64,000 bases of DNA from Strigops habroptila (lineage: Eukaryota > Chordata > Aves > Psittaciformes > Psittacidae). Below, one piece after another: positions 27,236-38,000 of the stretch. Every line of letters starts with the position of its first letter. Positions within the stretch are counted from its first letter, which is position 1. The translations under genes were made by a program, and so were the position numbers. Location: positions 3,212,001-3,276,000 of the forward strand of contig NC_046360.1 of NCBI RefSeq assembly GCF_004027225.2, in the 5' to 3' direction. The notes below the pieces were generated by a model, which was given only the letters and a program-made list of their open reading frames with translations, had not been told where the DNA came from and made no database searches.

Positions 27236-27241
27236 TTTAAT
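27236..27241 (-). terminator. Putative poly(A) signal (ATTAAA) of the integrase-like gene
   Basis: ATTAAA on the minus strand about 755 bp beyond the stop codon at 27996. A transcript ending here would stop only about 300-400 bp short of the ABCB9 promoter region. Weak evidence. Confidence 0.3.
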
Positions 27242-27995
27242 CATTATTTCCCCCCTTCAAGTTCCCACACCAGTGCTCAGGCGTCAGTGCATCCAGCTGG
27301 GCTATAGAGGTGATGGAAGGGCTGATCAGTGTCATTATCCCAAAGTTTCCCTGTGTTTATGGAGCACCTTGTAACCCTCATCAGTGTAGGAAGAGGCTAT
27401 GAGATTGCGAGAGTTCTCTCCATTTCTGGGGGGAGCAGAACAGCCATGTTACAAAGCAAAACTTCATTTTTCCCTGCCTCAATAACTAAAAATATCACGT
27501 GCTATTGTCAGCTTCATTTCTGCTCATTAGTGCTGAAAAACAAAAAGCTCACTTCAAGCCATTCCCATGTCCACCATCAGCCCTGGTGTGACTCTTCCCA
27601 GTTCAGGCCGACAGTGGGGAGGAGAGTTTAAAGCTGTAGAAAACATATTATAACGTGGCTAAGCTGGGTCTAGTGTCTCCCACCTGCACCCAGATCCCTC
27701 CCCAGGCATTGATGTGATTGCTCCCAGCATCACCAAGGTGGAGCTTTTTGGCCTCTTGCTGCCAACATGTGAACGAGAACAGTGCCACTTCCCTGGACAG
27801 AGGGATGGTCCGAGGGCAAACCTGGACCGGGAAGGGACTGAACAGACACCCCTGTCTGAACCTTCCCCTTCCTTTCTCCCCAGGATGGAGCAGGCACATC
27901 TGCACCCTGGACCCCCATGCAGCCAGGTCACAGACCGCGGGGACAGTCCATGCTGCTGTCCCCAGCCCCGCAGGACCCCCCGGCAGCCCCAGAGG

Positions 27996-30900
27996 CTAAC
28001 TGGTTTTCTTCACAGCAGCCATGCTCTGCTCGGGCGGCAGGACCGTCTCGATCTGGAAGGACACAAACTGGCCCTTCTTCAGCTTCTTCAGGGAGCTGGC
28101 AGCATCGCTCCCGAACACGTTGTCTTCCACTTTGAAGGCAAGAGAGGGCAGGCCCCGGCTTTTCCTCTTCACGCTCTTCCGCTCCCGCTTGTAGGCTGTG
28201 GTCATGTTGGCGATCACCTGGAAAGCAGAATATTTGGGTTGGGCCTTGAAATGTTGCTTAAAAACCAATTTGACTCTGCCTCACACGAGCTCAGTGAATG
28301 AGAACAGTGCTGCAGCATGTGGAGCTCAGCTCAGTAAGCCCTGGCTGTGCCAGTGCCAGCACCTGGGGCAAGGGAGGGACTAAGCAAGGCCTCTGCAGCC
28401 TTATTCTCACCAACCCTAAACTAGGAGAGGTTACATTAAAAACATTGTGATTTCACAGCTGCGCTCAGAGGAGCTGATAGTTCTCCATCAGTAGAGGGCA
28501 GAAGGGGACCTAGGCTGGAGTAACACGGTGCCAGGGGAAGTTTTTACAATCTTCTGTTAATTATAGCCCTGATCCTGGCCTGTCTGCAGGTAAGTATAGA
28601 CACCACAAGTGCCCTTAGACAGGACAAGGATGCTTCAGTGTTGCCCAGAACAAGCTCTCACTGCCCGATGTGCATCTCCATTTCACAGAAGGACACCTGA
28701 GCCTGAGCTGGGAATAGATCCCGCATGTTAAGCTCCCATGTTCAGCTCCCAGGCCTCCTCTCTCCCATCCCATGTTACTCCTGCTATTCCTCAGCAAGAA
28801 GAATCAGTCTAGGGGATCAGAGAGGACCACATAACCCTGTCCAAGTGCAAGGAATGACTGAGCAAACAAAGCGCTTGAGCCTGTGATTTTTTGGCACACA
28901 GACTGCCAAGCACATTACAGGGGACACTGAGGTCATTTATCGAGTCAGGAAACCAAGGAACAGAGGGACAAAACGAGCTGCCCAAGGTCACCCAGCACAT
29001 TAGAGACAGCCAGGATCTGAATGCTGGCCCTTCTGCCCAAACCCAGCTCTCTGCACACTGGGCCACTAGTCTTCATGGTAGCCCCAACCTCCCCAGTTTC
29101 TGTTCTCCCATTTTGGGGCATGGTTACTTTTAACCTTCTTAGTTATGTACCGTGTCCCTAAAGGCTTTTTGTCCCTGCCTAAGGACAGACTCCCTTGGCT
29201 GATCTGAGATGCAGATTACAAGGCAGGGTGCTGGGCAGGCTGGGACACAGCTCTCATTAGCCTTGATGGGGAAAGCCATCAAGCCAGTCCCTTGTATTTC
29301 ATCAACCAGCTCTGAGCAGCACCACCACCAGCTTCCCTGTGGCACCAAATGGTGCTGGCTCAGAGAGTCCAGCTCTACTCCTGCTGTCCGTAGTTCCATT
29401 GAGGTGCCACCTCCTCTCAGGCCAGGCCTGTGGAGTTTCAGGCAGTGCTGAACTGGCTTCTGCCTTGCTCCTTCAAGCTGGATGCACGGCCCCTCAACCT
29501 TGCTCAAGCCCGACAGCTCCCTGCTATGCCTGGTGACAGGAGAAAGCCTGCAGGCAAAGGAGAGGCGGCATTTCTGGGTAGGGCAGGGGCTCTCTCTGAG
29601 CACATGAGCAGGCACATGCTGTAGCACCATCCCTGTATGGACAAATCCCTTCTTGCACAGCCTGGTGCAAGGGACTCTGGGGAGGGCTCAGCTTCAAAAC
29701 GATTTCAAGGCACCCCAAGACTTACAATTTCTTTCACCATGTTCTGCTGCTCCTGGACTGTAGCTGTGAATGGCGGGAGGCTGTCTGCCTTTCCAGAGCC
29801 AGCCCCTTGCTCTTTAGTGTCCTTGACAAAATCTACCTACAAGGCACAGATATTTGGGTGTTACTCTGTAGCTGTACCAAAGGAAAACCTCCTACGAGAC
29901 TCTCCTTTGTCGAGACGTTACCTCGGACGACAGGCACACGTATCTGTTGAACATGAGGAAGAAGGGGGGGTACTTTGTGATGGAATTCACCGAGGTGCGG
30001 AAATCAAAGAGCACGGGGTCGAGGTGGGTGTCCCATTCACTGGGCTTCTCATTCACCACGCTGCAGATGGAGGATCTGAGCACCTCTGCGCTGCGGTCGT
30101 CCAGGCCTGTGCAGTCTGTGGGGTCTGCAGGGGTGAGGATCTGAGAGATGTTCCAGCGCTCACATAAATGCCGGCTGACCTGTCATGCCCATGGGAGAAC
30201 AAGGCAGGATTGCACCCCAACGGCTCGCAGCCCCCACAAGACAGCCCTATCCCCATGCCAGGAGATGCTGCTCAGCAGGAAAAGCTCCCCAGAAAAGTTA
30301 GACCCTGAGAAAATGTTTTGTAATGACTGTTCCTGTGCTTGAATCTTTCCACAGCACTGGGAAGCTTGGTTAATCCTGGGGTAGGGCAGGAATATCATGG
30401 ACATGATCTCACAGGACATTCCCTTCTGAGCAGAGAGGCTGAAGTGTGGCTGGAGGACTTGCACCACAGAACCACAGCCTTAAATCCCCGACAGATTGAA
30501 AGCCCTGGCAAATCATCTACTGCTGGTAACAGGGATGGGGCAGGGAAAAGGCAGCATCAGCTCCTCAACCCCCCTACACGTGGCACACTGCAGCTTTGCT
30601 CAAAAAACCCCCATAATTGCTTTTCTTTGAACCACCCAGCACCTGACCTACCTCCTCACAGAAGTCCCAGCTCTGACTCGCATAAATGTTCTTGGATGCT
30701 CCAAACCTGAACAAGAAGAGGACACAGTTTTTACTCCATCAGCTGCAGGGCAGAGCCAGAGGAGTTCAATCTGCACAGGTGATAATGGGATATGAAAGGG
30801 ACAGAGACCCTCCCAGCAGAGTGGGTGCTAAGGAGGCTGGCATGACCTCACCTCCCCAAGAACAAAAAGAGGTCTGCTGGCACCATATGTTCCAAAACAG

Positions 30901-33900
30901 CCAAGCCTGCTTGCTTTTGGATGATAAAGCAAAGTTTCCTGCTCTGAATGTAAATCTCTACTGGCCACATGCATTTTCCACAAGGACAATGTCACCTGGT
31001 GACATGCACCATATGAGTGCAAAATAAACACTTTCTAGGAGGGATCAGGGAATGGTTTTAAAACTTCTGCAAAGGATTGGGAGCACCAGCTCTCTTGGCT
31101 TTGGGGCTACTCAGTGAACCTCTTCTGCCTCTTTCTTCCTTCCCCTGATAAGAAGAGGATAACAGGCTCTTCCTAAGTACTTTGTAAAGAGCAACCGAGA
31201 GACACTGCATAGGCTCTCCCGTACAAGGGAGAGTTCCTGCTCTTGTGGGAACCAGCTTGTGGATGTTGGGTATTTTTGCAACACACATCCCAGCACTCCC
31301 CATCTCACTGCAGAGGTGCAATGTAACCAACAACAGAGGAGCCCACCTGTAAAAAACTGTAGCTAGGGCTTTAGCCACTGATAAAGGATCTTTCTTCTGC
31401 AGAGGAGCAGCCTCAACCCACTTTGTGAAATAGTCAGTCACAAGGAGGATGTGTGTATTGCTTTGGCTTGTCTCAGGAAAAGGTCCTGCATAAACAAGCA
31501 TCAAGAAAAATCAATATGATGCCGTAATATCACCCAAATCAGGAAAAGTCAAAAACCCAGCCCAGCAAAACAATCACTGCGAGAACAACCGCAACTCTGC
31601 TCTGCAATGTCATTTGGCCAATGCATTTCTGTGACCTTTGTCAGCAAAGATACGCCCATCACAGTCTCAGTTCTGGGAAGGAACGCACGCCCACAGCTCC
31701 CATTGTGTGTGGAGAGGGAGCAGAGCCAGCCACACAGATCAGGTTGCACCTTGGAAGGCTGCTGTGGCCTCCTCGGCACCTCCTCACACAGATGCAGCAG
31801 CTTTCGCTCACGTGCCTGCGTGTGGCAGGCAGTAAGTCTGCCACGCTGCCGGAGAGCTGACGTGGAAGCCTTGAAAAGCCTGTCTGTCAGCCACAAACAC
31901 CCTGTCAGCCACACACACTCACCGTGAATGTCTAATCCCAGCACTTCCCAGGGAGATTCCACTTTGACAGGCCTCGCTTTCCGCGATACGTTCTTGTTGT
32001 GCTCTGCGTTCTGGCATGTTTCACACATTTTGATCTGGAAAAGGAAACAGACGTGTCAAAGGACTTTAAAATATGCTGATGAATTCTGTCAGGTTCAGAC
32101 CGGACAGGTTATGAAGGGATGACATGGGCAGCACGTCTGAGCAGCTTTCTTCTACCCAACAAAAACAGCGGGGTGCAAGGAAAAGAGGACAAAACATAAC
32201 AGGCCAACAGAGCTTTCGCAGACTTACCTGACAGCTTTCTCTGACCCAATAACCAACGTTGTTCATGTGGCCTATAGCCAAGATATTTCTTACCCTGGTT
32301 TTAGCAAATATTTATTGTATTTATAACTTCTACTGCCAGCTAGAAAAATCCCCAGCCCCAGGATGCAGCATGGGCTGCTCGGACCATGCAACACAACCAC
32401 ACTTCTTCAAACCACACTATTGCAGAGCCCTGCTGCAGGGAACTTTCAGCAATGAAACAAGTGAGGCAAGCAGCCAAGAAGAGCTAGCAGGAATGCTGAG
32501 CTCCTCGTGTTACAATAGTTTAGGGAACTGGGCAGCTCTGGTAGGAATCCAGACTGCTCAAAGCTAGACTCAGCAATGCTGAAACCATCCCACATTCCCA
32601 CACTGGCCAAAACTGGCACAACGAGGCCTACCTGCATGGGTTTCCTGATGCTCGGGGGAAAGACATCCAATCTATCCAGCTGCCTCGGGATGTTCCAACA
32701 GTTTCACCTGCAGAGTTACCCAGTGCCTGGCTTCAAAGCAGCAGGCACTAGAAACAACACTGTCCCTGCAGCAGGGCTCTTCTAGCTGCTCACTAGGGAC
32801 TGCCTGGATGTCCTGGTGTCACTGACACGGTCAATGCTCTCAACTTACCCAGTCCACAACATCCTTCACAATCCCCAGCCAGTAGTACCGGCTCTGAATC
32901 CGATGCACCGTCTTCTTCTGTCCCAGATGGTTCCCGATGTCGGTGAAGTGGCTCTCCAGGAAGACCTGCCGCCTCCGTTCAGGATCCACGATCACCTCCC
33001 GCTTTTCCTCCTTCTTGGGTCCCACATAGTAGAGGCAGCCACCTGCAGATGGGAGAGGTTAATGTAAAAGAACACCCTCTCACAGCCATTCCACCTACTC
33101 AGTCCCAGTGAAAGGGTCATCTCCTACAGTGGGAAAACCAGGTGAGACCCAACAAAGCGGGGCTGTTGCCTTGGGACCTTCTGCAGCACCACTGGAGAAG
33201 CTGTTACACTGGGATTACCCCCAAATACGCCCAGGAACCTCTATTCTGCACCCAGGACTGAACAAAATCCTCTGCTACGGTAAAGCTGCCTTGATCTCTC
33301 CAGGCCAGCTATGGCTTATCCTGTGGTACTACCCCAGGTTGCTGCAATCCCTATTCTGCACCCCAAAAGTGATGCCAAGGCACAGAGATAGCATGAGAGA
33401 GGCAGCAGGTACTGGCAATGATGCACTCCATGGCTCCCTTCTGCAAAGAAGCCACCTGGAGCACTGTGTACAGTTCTGATGTCCCCAACATAGGAAGGAC
33501 ACAGAGCTGTTGGAGCAAGTCCAGAAAAGGGCCAAGACGACGATCAGGAGAGAACCTCCCATATGAAAACAGGCTGAGAAACCTGGGACTGTTCAGCCTG
33601 GGGAAGAGAAGCTGCATGGAGACCTCAGAGCAGCTTCCAGTGTCTGAAGGGGGCTACAAGGATGCTGGGGAGGGACTTTTCATCAGGGACTGGAGTGATA
33701 GGCCAAGGGGTGATGGGTTCAGACTGAAACAGGGAAGATTTAGGTTGGATATAAAGAAGAAACTCCACTGTGAGGGTGCTGAGGCGCTGGCACAGGGTGC
33801 CCAGAGCAGCTGTGGCTGCCCCATCCCTGGCAGTGTTCAAGGCCAGGTTGGACACAGGGGCTTGGAGCAACCTGCTCTAGTGGAAGGTGTCCCTGCCCGT

Positions 33901-34291
33901 GGCAGGGGGTTGGAGCTGGATGAGCTTTAAGCTCCCTTCAACCCAAACCACCCTGGGGTCCCATGTCCTCCCCATGCTCTGGGGGCCTTCACCTTCCTCC
34001 TGCCCCCTTTGAGGCCACCCAGGTCCCTCCCCTCGGCGCTCCTCATGGTCAGGCCAAGGCCGCCGCTGTGTCCCCGTCCCCCCCCCACCCCGCGGTGCTC
34101 CCACCGTCAACGACGAACTTCTGCGCGTAGCGCTTGAGGTTCTTCCTCTTGATGGAGCAGAAGCTGGGCGGGAAGCAGCCCTCGGCCAGCAGCCGGTAGA
34201 TGTCCTCGAACTTGCTGCCGTGGCCGCAAGACTCGGCCGACACCACCTCCTCCTCCTCGGCCACCGACAGCGCCGCCTCCATCGACACCAT
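27996..34291 (-). CDS. GIN2: GIN2-like domesticated Gypsy integrase gene, intact
   Basis: Eight exons in gene order on minus: 34105-34291, 32849-33042, 31923-32034, 31347-31485, 30652-30706, 29922-30179, 29726-29836, 27996-28217. All have GT-AG borders and join in phase to 425 codons plus TAG. The protein has the layout of a Gypsy/GIN integrase. The zinc-binding HHCC module has His94, His101, Cys131 and Cys134, and the RNase-H-like core has its first acidic residue at Asp162 in the motif LGLDIHGPF. The second catalytic Asp is Ser221 and the Glu position is Asp257, so strand transfer is not expected. Further motifs include FTKWVEAAPL and FFLMFNR. Exons 7-8 encode a polar tail with a basic KRERKSVKRK cluster, a possible nuclear signal. 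There are no LTRs, protease or reverse transcriptase nearby. GIN2 is known as a domesticated gene of non-placental vertebrates; the symbol here is an inference from family and lineage. Molecular function is unknown. Confidence 0.85.
28940..29066 (+). mobile_element. MIR-type SINE remnant
   Basis: The order 'gacactgagg', 'gctgcccaaggtcacccag', 'gacagccaggatctgaatg' and 'acccagctctctgcacactgggcc' is that of the MIR core and its 3' part. It lies in the last intron of the integrase-like gene, antisense to it. Confidence 0.7.
33430..33953 (+). mobile_element. CR1 LINE, 5'-truncated copy
   Basis: The 3' part of a CR1 retrotransposon, antisense inside intron 1 of the integrase-like gene. Diagnostic stretches include 'ctggagcactgtgtacag', 'gctgagaaacctgggactgt', 'ggttggatataaag' and 'ggtgtccctgcccgtggcag', ending in 'cccttcaacccaaaccac'. 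The usual 8-bp terminal repeats are degraded, indicating an old copy. The open frame across it is not intact reverse transcriptase. Confidence 0.9.
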
Positions 34292-35070
34292 GGGCCGGGC
34301 CGGGCCCCGCCGCGCTCGCTCGGCGCCCCGCGGGGGGCGTGGCGGTGGCTTCTAAGGGACCGTCTGCAAATAGTAACCCTGCAAACCACCCGTGAACCCC
34401 GAGCAGGTCCGGTCCCGCTCCTCAGCACCCGCTTCGGAATAGGCAGCGGTTGATCCGCCCTGCGGTGCCAGCGCCGGTTCGGGCCGCTCCGTTCGCCGAG
34501 TGGTGGTGCTCACGCAAGGGGGAAGCGCGGTCCCGTCCCCGCCAAGGACGGGGGTGACGCCACTGAAATGATGCAAAAAGCAGCATAAAACGGGAGAAAA
34601 CGGGCAAGTTTTGCCTCCCTTCGTTTATCTGTCGGATCGGAATTTGCCGACGCGCCCTCCTCCCGGACGGAAGCGGCACTTCCCGCTGCACGGCGGAGCC
34701 GTTTGGAGCCTGGACCCGCACTTGGTGGTGCCGCCGCCGCCGCCCGCCGTCGGGAAACATGTCCGCGGGCCGCCCGTTCCTGGCCTGCGCCTGCTTCTTC
34801 TCCGACAACATCTTCGTGGGGCGCTACGGGCTGCACGTCCGGTACCGGGACGAGCGGCAGCTCCGCCGCGACCACGGGCGGGTAACGGCGGGGCAGCAGG
34901 GACCCTTTGTCCGGGCGCGGCGGCGGCCGCCGCTCAGGCTGGGCAAGGGGGTGACGGGCCACATGTGTTGCAGGCGCTGCGGGAGCGGGGCTGCCGGAGC
35001 GAGGAGGACTTCGGGGCCGTGCTGCGGGAGGTGAGCGCGGTTCGGCCCTAAACACCCCCCCAGAGCGGGC
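34020..35070. promoter_or_regulatory. Shared CpG-island promoter, integrase-like gene and OGFOD2
   Basis: The start codons of two divergent genes (34291 minus, 34759 plus) are 467 bp apart inside one CpG island. ETS-like motifs are visible (CGGAAGC about 34668-34674, and ACTTCC on the other strand about 34679-34684), and a GCC repeat at about 34728-34745 precedes the OGFOD2 ATG. No TATA box is obvious. A bidirectional promoter is the simplest reading. Confidence 0.65.
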
Positions 35071-38000
35071 CGGGGGCTGCGGCGCCTTGGCGGGGGTCGG
35101 CGGCAGCCCGAGCCATGGGTCCCGGAGCCTTGTCCGCATCAAGGGATGGGCAGGCGCCGGAGGGAGAGCATTCCCCGCTGGCGTCGGGATGTGGTCAGGG
35201 CTGCGTTTGCATTGGCGACACCCCGGAGGCAAATACTCGGCACGTTACTGAAGAGTCCTCCAGTGGCGCTCCCAGGGTTTAGTCTGGGTCCCGGTTTGTT
35301 TTAACTCATCCCTTCTAATTACTGTTAAAGAGCGTCTTGAGATGGGATCACTCGGGCTCCTACAGGGTTCATGCGAGGTCTGCTGAAGGAGGTTATGGAA
35401 AGAACTCTCCCCTCAGGGCGCTCTTTAGGGAGGAGTCTGTGTTTCTTTCCAGGCCACACAATCAGCTCTAATTCCACCGACACTAAGGAGACAGGCATGT
35501 TCTGTTAGGGATTCTTGGCAGAATGATGATGGCACTAAATCATAGTTGCAATTAAAGCGTTATTTTCTTAACAGGATGTTATGATTAGTATGGTAAAGAA
35601 TTTCTAATGAGAATGGCGTAGAATTCCTGCAAACAGAATCAGTGTAGCACAATAAGCACAGAATTTATACAACTTAACTTTGGATTTCTAGATCATGAAT
35701 TATAATTTCTAATCAGCTAGATCCTCACTTAACTTTCTAATCATTCAGACCCTTGGTAAATGAGGTCAGATATTAATACATGGTTTTCTGTCTCACTATA
35801 ACCATTGTAATGTAGACTCAAAATTCACATAAAAGAATGCAAGTCGCTCACTCAGTCCTCAGAGGAAGCAGATGATGATGATGATGAAGGTGTCCCTGGC
35901 CCCTATGACCCCCCTGATGGTGGGGTCATAGCTCTCACTATCCAACAACGGTTCCAGCCCATCTTCCCCATTTAGGGCTTGTAGCACTGATTTTATAGGC
36001 TTTGGGTGCTGTTAGACCTCCCTGTTCCGTGACGAGATCAGCAGCAGCGCCTGGGTGCTTGGGACCCTCAAGGCCAGCAGGGAAGGGAGCAATCCTAGTG
36101 CCCAGGAACCTTAAGGTTGGTAGGGAGGGGAAGAAGAAATCTGTTTGGTTCATCTGCTTGGCTCACAGGACCTGCAGGGGCTGATAATGAGGGAAAAGGA
36201 ATGAATATGTGAACCCTTTGGTCGCAGAGAATGGCTGCTTGCCTTATAAAATGATGTTAGTTATTCTAACCACATTACCAGGGGTCTGGAGCACGCTCTC
36301 CTTCCTTTTTTTCCCAAGGAATGTTATAAACTAATCTCACAGGGGGTTATTAAATAGGAAGAACTGTCTGAATCAGCTGCTACTCCAGCTGTTTCCTCTG
36401 AAATGACAGATTAGTGTGTCCAAGCAACACTTAGCAGTAATCCCTTCATGACAAGTCCTGTCTTCCTCCCAGCAAATGTCTTTATTTTGGACAATGCTTG
36501 TATTGTCAGAACATAAGCCAGATTCTTAAGCTGGCATTCCATGAGGTGTCAGAATGCCTGAAAGGGCTGAAACCTCACAGCTCCGTGTGACACATCCACA
36601 GAAAGACTTCAGTTATTTTTTTTTAAGCCATCTGTAATGAGAACGTGTCTCAAATCCCTTTTGGGCATTTGGCTTTTCAGCTGTTTATTGGCCTTGCCTT
36701 GACTACAGCAAAGCAAAGGCAAACACTCTGTCTCCCAGAGGTGCCTGGAACAAAAATAACTGGTTTAAAACAATGAGCAAATTCCTGCTATTGTTTTAGT
36801 TATCCCTTTTGATTTTCTAACAGTATTCTCTACTATTTACTTGTAGATTGAGGCAGAAGTGAACAGAAGAAAAGAGTTAATTCAACAGTCAGTGAAACGC
36901 AAAGCCGTCATCTCAAAGTGCTACAAAAGAAAACACCCAGAAGTGTACACTCTGCAGGTAGGCAGCATGTTTGGAATCTGTTTTGCACCCAAGGGATTGC
37001 CTGAGAGTTTATTTTTGCAATAGGAAGCCCTCTTCTCCTCAGGATTACACACAGCGCTAAAGCTGGGCTGAATTAAAACCAAACTGTAGCATACAAAGAC
37101 TGAATTTAAAGATTTCATAGGTTAGCATATTTTCCAGGCAAGGTTCCACATGGCTTATAGCCAGATAAGGGTCATTCTGTATTGAGGCTGTGCTAGCACC
37201 TCCTACTGGACTCAGAATACCATTAGTAATTTAAAGTGTCATTGCAGCAAACAGTGAAGTTTAATGAACAGCCACAGAAATGAGCCTTTGTGGGCTGAAC
37301 ACACGGACATGTTATGTGTTACTATCAGCTGAAGGGGGGCAGCGGGCTGCTTGCACGTATGCACCCCACTGCAAAGGCAGAGTAGCCCAATTCTGCTTTG
37401 AATTTCCTTGTGTTTGCCAGACCCAAGCCTTCCCAGCTGGATAATTACTACAGATGAGGAGCAATGCACAAACAAGTCTGTGCAGATTTCCTGCCCCATG
37501 ATCCTTTAGTAACAAGTTCTGACATTGTCTGTTCTGCCGTTGTCTCTCACGATCTGTGTGGGGAAGTGTTTAAAGCAGAGCATAGTCACTCTCTTGTGCT
37601 GAGGCCGTGACAAGATGCTAAATCTACTAGGAAAGACTTTGCATTTACCTGTTAGGAGTCCATAATAAGAGCCAGGCTCTTTCCTATCACACTAAGAATA
37701 CATCTCATCAGTTATACTTCAAAACCCATCAATTAGAGCAAGCAACATCTTACCTAAACCATCAAGAAAAACAGCAGTAACATCCTGCCACAGAAGTAAC
37801 CCAAGTGCGACTATCAGCCTAGCTCCCTAGGTTCTACGTATTTATGTGCCTGGAAGTCTGTTTTCTTCTTGGGCTATAAAATACTCTGCAGGCTAATTGT
37901 GTTTCTGTGTATTTTCATCCTTCTCTTGATGCAAGGATTCATTCCTGGCCCCTGATTTTCTGGAAATTGTGAGATACTGCACATCTCCAGATGCTCGTCT

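Noticed and set aside
33418-33930. 170-codon open frame on plus
   Set aside because: Runs through the CR1 3' region, which is not an intact reverse transcriptase frame.
27996-34291. A live LTR retrotransposon carrying the integrase
   Set aside because: No LTR pair, protease, reverse transcriptase or gag nearby; exons are split by introns and two catalytic residues are lost.
35871-35890. GATGATGA as a box C/D snoRNA start
   Set aside because: It is a plain GAT trinucleotide run; no matching D box with a terminal stem at a suitable distance.
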